This document shows positions 24,154 to 34,952 of a DNA stretch of 64,000 bases, piece by piece. The position numbers were made by a program, and so were the translations under genes. Source of the stretch: Amia ocellicauda (lineage: Eukaryota > Chordata > Actinopteri > Amiiformes > Amiidae); NCBI RefSeq assembly GCF_036373705.1, contig NC_089863.1, positions 34,494,227 through 34,558,226 on the forward strand, in the 5' to 3' direction. The stretch's first letter is position 1, and each line of letters opens with the position of its first letter. The notes under the pieces were generated by a model. The model saw only the letters and a list, made by a program, of their open reading frames with translations. It made no database searches and had not been told where the DNA came from.

Positions 24154-24425
24154 CTTGGCAGACGCCCTTATCCAGGGCGACTTACAACATAAGTGCAAAA
24201 CAAAGTGCAAAAATACAGTTCAATAAAGGCATCAATCATTACAAATTCAATTTACATAAAACATAGCAAGTCAAAATATAATACATCTATTACATTTTAC
24301 AACTTCCAGTTTACACAGGCAAGTACAGTAAGTGAGGTCGTACATCCTGGATGGTAAAAGCTAAGTGCTGTCAAGATGTAGGGTCACAGTCAAGGGCTAC
24401 AGGAAAGGGAGCAAGGAGGAAACAA
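24118..24425 (-). mobile_element. L2/SINE 3' end (inverted)
   Basis: On the minus strand the sequence ends GTAAGTCGCCCTGGATAAGG, GCGTCTGCC and (TAA)n. It is closely related to the copy at 10.36-10.78 kb and lacks any coding part. Confidence 0.75.
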
Positions 24426-24431
24426 AAACGC

Positions 24432-24610
24432 AAGAAGGTTTATTAGACAGATAATTATTAGACAGTAAATAGATGAACATCTTAATGAAAACCATATTCT
24501 TGGTGATAGTCAACATGGGTTTACACGAGTCAGATCATTTCTTACAAATGTATTCATGTTTTTTGAACATGCAACTGCAGCTGTAAATAGGGATTGAGCA
24601 ATTGTCTCTG
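24432..24610 (+). mobile_element. CR1 LINE reverse-transcriptase fragment
   Basis: The plus strand encodes HILGDSQHGFTRVRSFLTNV, matching the 'L...QHGF...RSC.TNL..F' block of CR1-type reverse transcriptases. Another CR1 fragment with the next motif (FADDTKIGGST) lies beyond the DD36E element at 26.5 kb, so both may derive from one interrupted copy. Confidence 0.7.
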
Positions 24611-24761
24611 AACCTAAATGAAAGACTATCACCTGCAGAGAGTTAAGTTATGTGGGGCTTTTACTGTTTAATAAACTAATTGAGATTGTAATTAATTGAT
24701 TTGATTGATTGTAATTATGGTCATCCATGAGCAAGTGCTGTGAGAATAAAGTGTCATTATA

Positions 24762-25981
24762 CACTCACCTAGAGGATTATTAGGAACACCATACTAATAC
24801 TGTGTTTGACCCCCTTTCGCCTTCAGAACTGCCTTAATTCTACGTGGCATTGATTCAACAAGGTGCTGAAAGCATTCTTTAGAAATGTTGGCCCATATTG
24901 ATAGGAAAGCATCTTGCAGTTGATGGAGATTTGTGGGATGCACATCCAGGGCACGAAGCTCCAGTTCCACCACATCCCAAAGATGCTCTATTGGGTTGAG
25001 ATCTGGTGACTGTGGGGGCCAGTTTAGTACAGTGAACTCATTGTCATGTTCAAGAAACCAATTTGAAATGATTCGACCTTTGTGACATGGTGCATTATCC
25101 TGCTGGAAGTAGCCATCAGAGGATGGGTACATGGTGGTCATAAAGGGATGGACATGGTCAGAAACAATGCTCAGGTAGGCCGTGGCATTTAAACGATGCC
25201 CAATTGGCACTAAGGGGCCTAAAGTGTGCCAAGAAAACATCCCCCACACCATTACACCACCACCACCAGCCTGCACAGTGGTAACAAGGCATGATGGATC
25301 CATGTTCTCATTCTGTTTACGCCAAATTCTGACTCTACCATCTGAATGTCTCAACAGAAATCGAGACTCATCAGACGAGGCAACATTTTTCCAGTCTTCA
25401 ACTGTCCAATTTTGGTGAGCTTGTGCAAATTGTAGCCTCTTTTTCCTATTTGTAGTGGAGATGAGTGGTACCCGGTGGGGTCTTCTGCTGTTGTAGCCCA
25501 TCCGCCTCAAGGTTGTACATGTTGTGGCTTCACAAATGCTTTGCTGCATACCTCGGTTATAACGAGTGGTTATTTCAGTCAAAGTTGCCCTTCTATCAGC
25601 TTGAATCAGTCGGCCCATTCTCCTCTGACCTCTAGCATCAACAAGGCATTTTCGCCCACAGGACTGCCGCATACTGGATGTTTTTCCCTTTTCACACCAT
25701 TCTTTGTAAACCCTAGAAATGGTTGTGCGTGAAAATCCCAGTAACTGAGCAGATTGTGAAATACTCAGACCGGCCCGTCTGGCACCAACAACCATGCCAC
25801 GCTCAAAATTGCTTAAATCACCTTTCTTTCCCATTCAGACATTCAGTTTGGAGTTCAGAAGATTGTCTTGACCAGGACCACACCCCTAAATGCATTGAAG
25901 CAACTGCCATGTGATTGGTTGGTTAGATAATGAGATAATGAGAAATTGAACAGGTGTTCCTAATAATCCTTTAGGTGAGTG
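24762..25981 (-). mobile_element. Tc1/mariner element with intact DD36E transposase
   Basis: A 1,220-bp element with inverted ends CACTCACCTAGAGGATTATT and its counterpart (about 30 bp, with two mismatches), flanked by TA on both sides. It holds a single intact minus-strand transposase gene. All three features expected of a mobile copy (TA duplication, matched ends and open transposase) are present. Confidence 0.95.
24794..25834 (-). CDS. Tc1/mariner transposase, DD36E type, apparently intact
   Basis: A 346-residue transposase that would bind the element's ends and cut and paste it at TA. The N-terminus (MGKKGDLSNFERGMVVGAR) begins paired helix-turn-helix domains with the SISQSAQLLGFSRTTISRVY segment. 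The catalytic triad is visible as D155 (SSDESRF), D246 (FQQDNAPCH) and E283 ([12 protein letters not shown]). There are 36 residues between the second aspartate and the glutamate, not the 34 of classical Tc1. That spacing defines the DD36E group (named Incomer in the literature). There is no internal stop or frameshift and the length is normal. The start follows the right inverted repeat by about 120 bases. Activity is inferred, not shown. Confidence 0.93.
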   Translation of the reverse strand: MGKKGDLSNFERGMVVGARRAGLSISQSAQLLGFSRTTISRVYKEWCEKGKTSSMRQSCGRKCLVDARGQRRMGRLIQADRRATLTEITTRYNRGMQQSICEATTCTTLRRMGYNSRRPHRVPLISTTNRKKRLQFAQAHQNWTVEDWKNVASSDESRFLLRHSDGRVRIWRKQNENMDPSCLVTTVQAGGGGVMVWGMFSWHTLGPLVPIGHRLNATAYLSIVSDHVHPFMTTMYPSSDGYFQQDNAPCHKGRIISNWFLEHDNEFTVLNWPPQSPDLNPIEHLWDVVELELRALDVHPTNLHQLQDAFLSIWANISKECFQHLVESMPRRIKAVLKAKGGQTQY

Positions 25982-25983
25982 TA

Positions 25984-26489
25984 CGTTTGACTCTTTGTAG
26001 CCTATTAAACAGCACAATACATTTTGGGATTATTTTTTTTCCTTTCATGGTCATCTTATTTTTCTGATTGTAGGCTATTTTAAGTTTGTAAAATTATTTT
26101 GTATTTTTATGATAGGAGTGGATGTCTTTTGATATGTTCTTTTTTTAATTTTTTACTGTGGATCTGTCATTATCCTAGAGATCTTATATATTTTTTTTAC
26201 CCAATCAAAAACAGTGACTCTACGAATATCTAACCAATTCAAAGACCCTCTGAAAGCTCTTGGACTCCTAAAGTAGGTGTCAGATTACGTGCTGGTCCAG
26301 AGCACACTGGTCAGAACGCAGAGGACAGAGAGAGAAACAGACTTGTACATTGTAGCTTATAAACAACATGTTCTTGATCCACAATGTTTTTTTATCTATG
26401 GATTCAAAACAACTTCAGTTGAAAGTAATATTCTTGTATAATGTACTTATAAGGCAGTATTTGAGTGGAAAATGTGCTTCCCTCTTGGA
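25984..26489. other. Unassigned sequence
   Basis: AT-rich. It may contain part of the CR1 copy between its two recognisable reverse-transcriptase blocks, but nothing is diagnostic. Confidence 0.35.
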
Positions 26490-27047
26490 TAGTTTGCAAA
26501 TTTGCAGATGATACTAAAATAGGTGGCTCAACAGATACAATCTTGGCAGCACAGGCTATTCAAAGGGACTTGGATAATATTCAGTTGTGGTCTGACACCT
26601 GAGAGATTAAATTCAATGTGGACAAGTACAAGGTATTACATGCAGGTAACAAAAATGTCCACTATAATTACACTATGGGAGGAACAGAACTAGAAGAAGT
26701 AATGCATGAGAGACCTAGGAGTCTACATGGATGCCTCACTTTCCCCATCCAAAATGTGGGGAAGCAATAAAAAAGGCAAACAGAATGCTAAGGTATATTG
26801 TCAAAAGTGTAGAATTGATTCAAGTCTTCAAAATCATGAAAGGCATTTTCCACATCAAACCAGAGGAGCTTTTCCAGATCTGCAGGGACACATGGACCCA
26901 GGGACTCAAATGGAAATTGGCCTTAAAGGCATTCAAGACAGAAAACAGGAGACACCCTCACACAGAGAGATGTTACAGTCTGGGATTCCTCAGCAATGTG
27001 GTTGAAGCCGACAATTTTGGGACTTTCTATAATTCTTTCCCTCTGTA
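26490..27047 (+). pseudogene. CR1 LINE reverse-transcriptase fragment
   Basis: The plus strand encodes FADDTKIGGST at 26497-26530, the reverse-transcriptase catalytic 'F.DD' box. It continues with the LDNIQLWSD and INKFNVDKYKVLHAG-like block, YTMGGTELEE, ERDLGVYMDASLS and, after a frameshift near 26750, KKANRMLRYIVKSVELI. Stops and frame changes make it a relic. The order and spacing are those of CR1 family elements. Confidence 0.82.
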
Positions 27048-27395
27048 ATTAGGGCTGGATGATAAATCAAATTAATTTGATAAATTTGAATTTATTTTTG
27101 CTTGATGTGTAAAATGCCTGAATCACGAAATGGCAAAACGTCAATCTCCGCTATCATTCTACAGGACAGGCAGAGAATAAACATAACCTGGGAATTATCT
27201 CAATACTCCAGATGGCCAGTCTGCTACTGAGCCTGGGCCCAGGTCGTTGTGTCCCAGTTTCCCCCCCCCTATCGGTGGCCTTGTATATGCCTATATATAC
27301 ATTACTTTCAATGGCGGCAGTGACCTTTAATCGCAAGTCAAGTGTAACATCTAGAATACGCAATAGATTTTGGACCATGTCGCCCAACACTAATT
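27048..27395. mobile_element. Probable miniature inverted-repeat element
   Basis: The left end TTAGGGCTGGATGATAAAT and the right end, whose complement reads TTAGTGTTGGGCGACATGG, form imperfect inverted termini. They resemble common 'AGGGCTGGGCGATA' miniature elements of fish. No clear target duplication remains. Confidence 0.45.
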
Positions 27396-27780
27396 CTGGC
27401 CTAACTTAAACATGGGCAGAATTTAAATTGAAAAAGCAAAAATAAACAATTTAATCTTTACCCCTAATGAAATTACTTTTACGTTCCCAAATGTGACATG
27501 AACATGCTACTGGCAAATCTTAAACTTTTAAATGAATGTCAGTGTTTATGCTAGTTTACTTATTTCAGCTAATGACACTATCAAAATCTACATTAAAAAC
27601 GCCTAATTATTAATATAATACCAGTTGGTATCTCAGTAACGTACATTCCCAAAGCTATATGATACCATGTCACTGTTTTACGTACATGCACTAAATTCTG
27701 TATCCTCCAGTTCTGCTGCCCTAGAACAAATTGTGGGGATGTATAGATTCTAAAATAAACCAGAGTATTCTAGCTAAAAT
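27396..27780. other. Unassigned AT-rich sequence
   Basis: No recognised feature. Confidence 0.4.
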
Positions 27781-27995
27781 GCTGGCAAAGCCTCCATCAA
27801 GATAATCAACCTAGGACACAACTGGACTTTCCAGCATGATAACAATCCAAAGAGCCCACCCACAAGTCTTTGACTAAATGGTCAAAGGAGCACCAAATCA
27901 ATATTCTTGATTGCCCTTCACAATCTCTAACCCTTAATCCAATTAAACATTTGTTATTGTGGTATGAAGTCCAAAAGTGCAAGCCGCTTAACCTG
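27781..27995 (+). pseudogene. Tc1 transposase C-terminal relic
   Basis: The plus-strand translation, with frame changes, gives FQHDNNPK (second catalytic aspartate) and an ILDCPSQSLTLNP-IKHL stretch. The latter corresponds to '[16 protein letters not shown]', with the catalytic Glu changed to Lys. No inverted ends are preserved. Confidence 0.75.
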
Positions 27996-28079
27996 GAGAG
28001 GTTCCATGGCTCCATAGGTTTTGTATTTGATGACCATATCATTAGGCTACTAGAGGCTTATTTACATTCACTGTCTACA

Positions 28080-28711
28080 TACATTAGGCTATTGCATGTG
28101 TGTTGTGTGCCATAATTGTCACTTTTTGCTTGAGTGTCAAGCTACTGTGCCATTCTTCCCATGTTATTCTATTTGTTTGCAGTGCTGCAATTAAAATGTT
28201 TTCTGTATTCTGTCTTGTGTTTTCCCTAGGAGCAGGAAAAGCAGAAATGTCTCTACCTGTGGGAAAAAAAAATTGAGTCACCCTGAGAGAGTATTCATAT
28301 GGATACACTTTGAGAAGACAAACAGGAACTGACTGAGCAGCACAGGAACATTAAAAATAGTATAACATTTGATTGATCACCAAGAAGAGCCAGAGACTGG
28401 ATACACCATGATATGTATATGTTACAAAAGGACAATATTAAAATCCAAGCATGCCACGTGATTTGGTACACTATAATATCTCCATGTATAATATGTTCTT
28501 AACCAACTATCACACATTCTAGATTTACATTTTTTTTGCCACACTAGAAGAGATTTCTACCGAATTAAGTCTCAAGTCGCAGGAATCCTCAGTGACCATC
28601 TCTATAGCAGATTCAAGTCTCGCACGATGGAACAGTCTTAAATACAATCTCAAATTTACACAGATGGACTGAAAGAAATCTGCTCTGGTGTATGACCAAA
28701 TTTGACAAGAC
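28080..28711 (+). promoter_or_regulatory. 5' leader and upstream region of zinc-finger gene B
   Basis: Homologous to 13658-14290 upstream of gene A. It contains the probable splice acceptor TTTTCCCTAG followed by GAGCAGGAAAAGCAG near 28230. An in-frame TGA lies shortly before the start codon, which fixes the translation start at 28712 unless a further exon joins in another frame. Confidence 0.5.
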
Positions 28712-30772
28712 ATGAGTGAACTAGATGTGATAAAGTCAGAAGATAGCTCTCACTTACAGTCTGTCGACACTGAAATGCAGGGCTCTGACGAAATAAAGAA
28801 TGAGCCTAGGCTAGGCCCTGATCACATGAAATCTGAGGTATGTGCAAGGGAGTCCGTTTCTATTCTGGAGCTGGGAATTAAGGACTCTAAAGAAAGTGGT
28901 GGTAGACTTTGGCAGAGTGGAGTGAAAGCTGCCACTCAAGCATCACTTACCCCGCAACCTCTACTCATGTCCCCGTCAAAGCTTGTGAGTGCCAACACAA
29001 CACAGTCAACTTTACAGACACAGACAAACCATCCAGTCTTAGTGCCCCAACATCAGATCATCTTGTTCAAATATCAAGGAGACAGTTCATACCACTTTAC
29101 CCCCAGTGGGAGAAATTTCAGTCTGGCAGAAAGCTGCGAGACACACCAACTTGCTGACCATATAAAAAAAATGTATACTTGCTCCAAATGTGGGAAGAAT
29201 TTCAGGAGATCCTGTAATCTGAAAAACCATGAACGTATACACAGGATAAAGAGACCATATCGCTGCCAAACGTGTGGGAAGTGTTTCAATCAGATGGCAA
29301 ATTGTAAAAGACATGAACTAATTCACTCTGGAGAGAAACCTTACTGCTGCCAGAAGTGTGGGGAAGCTTTTCGTCATTCAGGAAGTCTTAAAAGACATGC
29401 GCAAATTCATACAAAAGAGAATCCATATTGCTGCAAGCGGTGTGGGAATCATTTTAGTGATGCAGAAAGCCTTAAATCCCACAAACAAATTCACACAGGG
29501 GAGAGACTGCATTGCTGCTCCCATTGTGAGAAAAAATTTGATACATTAAGTAAACTTAAAAATCATGAGGAAATTCACTCAGACTTGAGGCCATACAGCT
29601 GTCAACAGTGTGGGAAGGCATTCAGTCAGGCACGTGGTCTTAAATCACATGAGCGAACTCACACCGGACTGAGAACAACACATTGCTGTTCCTACTGTAA
29701 GAAGACATTCCGCCATGCACAAAGTCTTAAAATTCATGAGCGGATTCACACAGGAGAGAGACCATACAGCTGTAGTCAGTGTTCTAACACTTTTAGGGAT
29801 GCTAAAAGTCTTAAGTCGCATGAGCATATCCATACAGGAGAGAATCCACACCAATGCTCCCAGTGTGGAAAGACTTTCAGTGCAGCAAGTAGTCTTAAAT
29901 TACACATGCAAATTCACACAGGGGAGAGACCATACAGCTGTTCCCAGTGTGGCATGACTTTCACCCTTTCAGGAAATCTTAAAAGACATCAGCTTATTCA
30001 CACTGGAGAGAAACCGTTTAGCTGCTCCCAATGTGGAAAGAGTTTTAAAAGATCAATTAGTCTTAAAACACACAGACTTGTTCATTCAGAAGATGGAACT
30101 TACGGCTGCTTCAAATGTGGGAAGACTTTTAGTGATTTAAGTAGTCTTACAAGCCACAAGACAATTCATATAGGAGAGGGACAACAGTACTGCTGCTCCC
30201 ACTGTGGGAGAACTTTTAATCTAGCAGTAGCTCTTAAAAAGCATGAGCGAATCCACACAGGAGAGAAACCATACAGCTGTCAACAGTGTGGGAAGACTTT
30301 CAACCGGTTAGGAGGACTTAAAGCACATGAGAGAGTTCATACAGGGGAGAAACCATACTGCTGCCACCAGTGTGGGAAGACTTTCATTCAATCAGGAGGT
30401 CTTAAAGCACATGAGAGAGTTCATACAGGGGAGAAACCATACTCCTGTTCCCTATGTGGGAAATCTTTCAGTCATTTACGTACTCTCAAAACACACAAGT
30501 ATATTCACACAGGAGAAAAGCCATACCCTTGCTTCCAATGTGGGAGGACGTTCAGTGATCAAGGATCTCGTAAACGACATGAGCGAATTCACACAGGAGA
30601 GAAACTATTCTGCTGCCCTCCATGTGGGAAATCTTTCAAGACATCAACAGAACTTAAAACACACCAATTAATTCACACAGGAGAGAGACCATTCAGTTGC
30701 TCTCAGTGTGGGAAGACTTTTAGTGTGGCAGGACGTCTTAAAACACATCAGCGACGTCACACAAAAACATAA
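28712..30772 (+). CDS. C2H2 zinc-finger protein B, 19 fingers
   Basis: A 686-residue paralogue of the protein encoded at 11582-13657, in the opposite orientation. Nineteen C2H2 fingers begin at about residue 157 with [10 protein letters not shown] and end [15 protein letters not shown]-like linkers join most fingers. Two linkers are unusual: RIKRP between fingers 1 and 2, and GEGQQ between 12 and 13; both also occur in gene A. The N-terminal region ([11 protein letters not shown], then an acidic and serine-rich stretch) has no recognised effector domain. Finger 18 ([10 protein letters not shown]) departs from the usual pattern with a proline between the cysteines. Presumed nuclear DNA-binding protein; the target is unknown. 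Confidence 0.94.
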   Translation: MSELDVIKSEDSSHLQSVDTEMQGSDEIKNEPRLGPDHMKSEVCARESVSILELGIKDSKESGGRLWQSGVKAATQASLTPQPLLMSPSKLVSANTTQSTLQTQTNHPVLVPQHQIILFKYQGDSSYHFTPSGRNFSLAESCETHQLADHIKKMYTCSKCGKNFRRSCNLKNHERIHRIKRPYRCQTCGKCFNQMANCKRHELIHSGEKPYCCQKCGEAFRHSGSLKRHAQIHTKENPYCCKRCGNHFSDAESLKSHKQIHTGERLHCCSHCEKKFDTLSKLKNHEEIHSDLRPYSCQQCGKAFSQARGLKSHERTHTGLRTTHCCSYCKKTFRHAQSLKIHERIHTGERPYSCSQCSNTFRDAKSLKSHEHIHTGENPHQCSQCGKTFSAASSLKLHMQIHTGERPYSCSQCGMTFTLSGNLKRHQLIHTGEKPFSCSQCGKSFKRSISLKTHRLVHSEDGTYGCFKCGKTFSDLSSLTSHKTIHIGEGQQYCCSHCGRTFNLAVALKKHERIHTGEKPYSCQQCGKTFNRLGGLKAHERVHTGEKPYCCHQCGKTFIQSGGLKAHERVHTGEKPYSCSLCGKSFSHLRTLKTHKYIHTGEKPYPCFQCGRTFSDQGSRKRHERIHTGEKLFCCPPCGKSFKTSTELKTHQLIHTGERPFSCSQCGKTFSVAGRLKTHQRRHTKT

Positions 30773-31680
30773 TAGATTTACTACTTTCACTATGAGAAAA
30801 GTTTCGACCTATAATTTCACCATCAAACATGTATGAGATCCACACACCACAGAAACAATACTGCTGTTTTAACTGCAGAACACATGTTGAAGAACATTGG
30901 ACAATTCATACAGCAGAAATATCACAGTGTTTCAACTGGTGTTTAAAGAATGTAATTGAAGCAGAAAATGTTCATAAATGTCAAAATGTCATAGTGTGAG
31001 GATACACCACTTCCACTGGCCATTAATACAAGATTAATAATAAAATGGCTTATGTAGTATGTGAGCTGAAGGATGTGTGATTTGTCTCATGGGGGGTGTA
31101 GTGCTAAACCAAGTTTAATAATTGACAAAGTGAAAACAAAGCAAGGGATGTATTTACATTTCAAGAATAAAAACAAATAATTTAGTAGAATTGTGTGTAT
31201 CATTTCAAGTGATGGATGTATTCATATTTAGATGTTTTCATTCTTCAGGTACATTTCTTAAATAATTGAATATTGGCAAAATAAAATAATTTAACTGTCT
31301 GCTGTCAAATGAAAATAATACAATACAGCCCAGATCACAAATTGTTCTTCATATTACCTTTTTGTTCGGCAGGTGAGACGTGGCAGATATCAAGGAGAGC
31401 ATGTGAGCTAAATAAAACTGGTAAATATTTATAGACATTTTGATAACTGTTTGGTGTGTGTGTGTGTTTGTTTCTTAGGGTTTTGTCTTTAGACCAGGAC
31501 CTGTTAAGAAGTATAATGTCCCATTTCCACTAGCCACATTGAGGTGCACCTCAGCATGGCCATTCAAGTCCAGGGAGTTTCCATTATGGCTCAGGTGCAC
31601 CACCACCTTTGCCCAAACTAGTTTTTGGAAGCACTGTTTCATATTCATCATACTGGCTGAGTACAAAACTGGTCTGTGGC
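30773..31680. other. 3' flank of gene B with a vestigial finger
   Basis: The first 230 bases are homologous to the 3' flank of gene A. At 30866-30912, after the stop, the translation QYCCFNCRTHVEEHWTIHT still looks like a decayed C2H2 finger. Farther on is a short (GT)n near 31454. Sequence at 31500-31680 is unassigned. Confidence 0.5.
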
Positions 31681-33265
31681 ACATACTGTTGTAATTAATT
31701 TAGGTTTGCCTCACCAACATGTTTGAATACTTATGCAATCATGACTTGCCCATTTTCATTTTATATTAATTCTGTTAATATATTACAATTATTTTAATAG
31801 ACTATCATATAGGTGTGCATAATAAGCAAATAATGTAGGAATATTGTTGGGTGATTTATACACTTTAAAACTATAATAATAATAATAGACTCTATTACCT
31901 ATTTAATTAATGAAAAGATTTACTCAAATTAAATATGGTGTTACTCTTAAAACAATTAGCAGATTTGAGCATTAGTCTTTTCCGTAGTTTGATAACAAGC
32001 AAGAAAAAAAACAATTGTGTTGCTTTAAAACTTGCAGCTATGACACTTTGAAATAGGAATGAATATTATATATACAACCTACTCCACGTATTCAAAGCAA
32101 AAACTAAAATAAACACAATTAAATATAAAATGAAAATGGGCAAGTCATGATTGCATAAGTATTCAAACATGTTGGTGTGGCAAACCAAAATTAATTCAGG
32201 TGCACAAAATGACCTAAACAAGCCACATAATCAGTTGAAGGGCCTCTGTGTGCCATAATAATAGTGATTCTCATTATTCCCGAATAAAAACACCTGTCTG
32301 TGTAGTTCCTTGGTCAGGCAGTTAATTTCAAGCACAGACTCGCCATGTAGACATGGGAGCTTTCAAAGCAAATCAGGGATAATGTAATTTAAAAGCAGAT
32401 TAGGAGAAGGGTACAATAAAATATTGATGTCTCTGAATATCCTTGTGAGCACAGTGTACTCAAACATAAAGAAACAGAAGGTGCATTGTACCACCCAGAA
32501 AATTGCCTAGATCAGGCCGTTCCACCATAGTGAGCAGTCGGGCAAGGAGGAAACAACATTAAAAGAGCTACAGAGTTCAATGATTGAGACAGGAGGAATA
32601 TCTAGAACACTTCTTAAAAGTGACCTGTAACCTGTAACCTGAGTGTTAAGACGGAAGCCATTGCTAAAATAAACAATTACATTTCTTATCAGACACCCAT
32701 ATCCAGGGCAATTTACAATTATTACAATTTATCAGATTATTTTTACTTAAAATTATACATTTACTGGAGCAATCTAGGTAAAGTACAACGGTACAACAGC
32801 AGTCTTCCCCACCTGGTCCTAACCACTACTCAAAACTACTATGGGGAAGCTTCTCCTCAGCAGGGAATGGAAGACTTTCTTGGACTGAAGGAAAAATTGA
32901 TGGAGCAAAGTACAGGCAAATACTAGAGGGAATCCTGTTCCAGTCTGCTCAAGACTTAAACCAGCTGTGAAAATGTACCTTTCAGCAGGACAATAATCTA
33001 AAGCTCAAGGCCAAAGCTACACTGGAATGGCTAAAGATAAGAAACTGAATGTTCTTGAGTGGCCCAGTCAAAGACCTGACTTTAATCCTATTGAAAATCA
33101 TCTGGAGACTTGAAAACTACTGTCTGTAAGTGATCCCCAAGCAACTTGAAAGAGCTTTAGCAAATTAAGTAAAAAAAAAGAAAAGGTTTGCATTATTTTG
33201 TAAATTCACAAAATGGGACACACTTGGCAGGGTCTGAATACTTTTATAAGGCACTGTATATATAT
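31681..33265 (+). pseudogene. Decayed Tc1/mariner element carrying a SINE
   Basis: Sequence at 31700-31765 (TGAATACTTATGCAATCATG) recurs inverted at about 32120-32180. From about 32255 to 33130, plus-strand pieces match Tc1 transposase when translated. One piece is near 32500 (transposase N-terminal part); the block after the SINE includes a GKIDGAKYRQILEGN stretch (about 32890) and a VLEWPSQ-like VLEWPSQRPDFNPIENHLE stretch near 33055-33110. The 3' end reads GAATACTTTTATAAGGCACT. Stops and deletions make it inactive. Confidence 0.75.
32680..32848 (-). repeat. tRNA-derived SINE inserted in a Tc1 relic
   Basis: On the minus strand a GTAGTGGTTAGG-like A-box region is at about 32820-32845, followed by GGTGGGGAAGACTGCTGTTG, AGATTGCTCCAGTAAATG and an 'ATTGTAAATTGCCCTGGATA' tail. 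This is the same SINE family as the fragment at 56.9 kb. The internal B-box part is shortened. Confidence 0.7.
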
Positions 33266-34422
33266 TAGAAAAATTTTAAAGGATCTGGTTATAGTTAGAC
33301 TGCACTCCTTGTGGAATTCCAATATGAAGTCAGACACTTTAAGATCCCGTGAATATCATACACTTTGTTAAAAGACAACCGCTCAATGTTAACCTTCCAG
33401 CAAATTTCAATTTAACACTATATATATAGGCCTTTATTATTTATATATAGGCCTATATTATTTATATATATATACACACACAATGACAATATAATTTGTT
33501 TATTGTATAATTATAATATTAGATTAAATGAAAACTGGAATTGTTTAGTATTTAAATATTTGAGGAACTGATACATAATAGAACATTCTAGTCTTCACAT
33601 TAAGAGAGACAAATTCTACCAAAAGATTATGTTAATTTCATCTTCCACAGAGCTATCACATATTACATTTGTTTAAATTCCCATAAAGTCCCAAGAATGA
33701 GAAAGGCAGGGATAGAGATTGAGAGGGAGATAGTAAGTAGTGAAGGAGGGAACAAAATAAAATGAGTCAAAATGGGAAGCGTTTGGTAAAAGGTAAACAG
33801 AATAATTTGGGTCACTATGAGGATAGAGAAGATGAGGGAGGAGAAGGGGACATGTGGCATATTTATATGATTAATTCAGAATTTTAAATCAGCTTTTTCT
33901 ATGCAAACATACAATAATACATTAATAAACATTCATATACATAATTTTAAATTAAGCTATCTTATTACCTGTTTTTCTTAAAATGTTGTTATTCTATGGT
34001 TACATGATCTCATCAAAGTTCTGATAGAGTTCCACAAGGTACTGGAAATAAAGGAAAATGCAGAAAGATAGAGCTGGAGCAGACAAAGAGACTAGTGTTC
34101 AGACTACAGTGGAACAGTAAGTTAGGGGTAGGAGAAAGTGAGACTGGGGTCTGAAACTGACATACAGAAGGGATGGCATATATTGAAAGACAGGGAATTC
34201 AACTTTAAATAGACATATATCCACTTCTATACTGAATAGAAAACACTATTGCCCAAAATAAAACTTGCAAGCTCAGTTTCTTAAACTGCACTGTTAACTC
34301 AGAATTTGCTTCACCAGGCCACCAAGGAGAGATAAATGACACTTTGGCTGAACACTAGGTTCAGTGAGGAGCAGCAAGTACAGACAGGGCCTGGAGGTTG
34401 TCTTACAGGACCCCCCCCCCAG
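33266..34422. other. 3' flank of the NLR gene
   Basis: AT-rich sequence with TATATATAGGCCT repeats at 33418-33475. No further exon was found. A poly(A) site for the minus-strand gene was not identified. Confidence 0.4.
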
Positions 34423-34952
34423 CTATGTCAGCTGGCACAGGGACACACTGGAATTAAGGCCAACCCAAAAGCCTGGATAAAGGGCCTCAGTAAATGTGGT
34501 GTGAAATGTGTGCAGGAGGGTCATTGTGTCAGAGTAGACATTGTAAAATGACAGAGTCCCGGCTGTCCAGTCCAGATACACTCCTATTCTGTGGGATGGT
34601 GGGACAGGTATGGCGGTCTTTTTTTTCCTGTGCCGGGCAAAGCAAGTGTCACCCTCGCAGTACAAACTCCAGGACATGTCATTGAGTCCAAGGAAACAGT
34701 CAAGACCTGCTCCTTTCCTGCCCATTCCTTTATATGCTACTCCTATACCAGCTTCTCTCCGACTCCACTCTGCCTCCCAGTAACAGCGACCAGTCAGACC
34801 CTCACTGCACAGCACTTGGGGCCTGTAGTCAAATCTCTCTGGGTGATCGGGGTAAGGCTGCTCTTTTCGTCTCTGCGTTGCTTTTCTGTTCCCCTCAGAC
34901 AGAGAGAGGTGATTGTATGCTGTGTTTGGGTTCAGTGTGAGCTGACAGGCAT
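34423..34952 (-). CDS. NLR final exon: PRY-SPRY (B30.2) domain
   Basis: Starts after the acceptor TCTCTACAG and completes a tyrosine codon with the preceding exon. The PRY part opens [20 protein letters not shown]. The SPRY part shows [49 protein letters not shown] and YPGFWVGL, the usual core strands. This domain binds ligands in TRIM and fish NLR proteins and is typically where specificity varies. It is intact to the stop codon. Confidence 0.93.
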
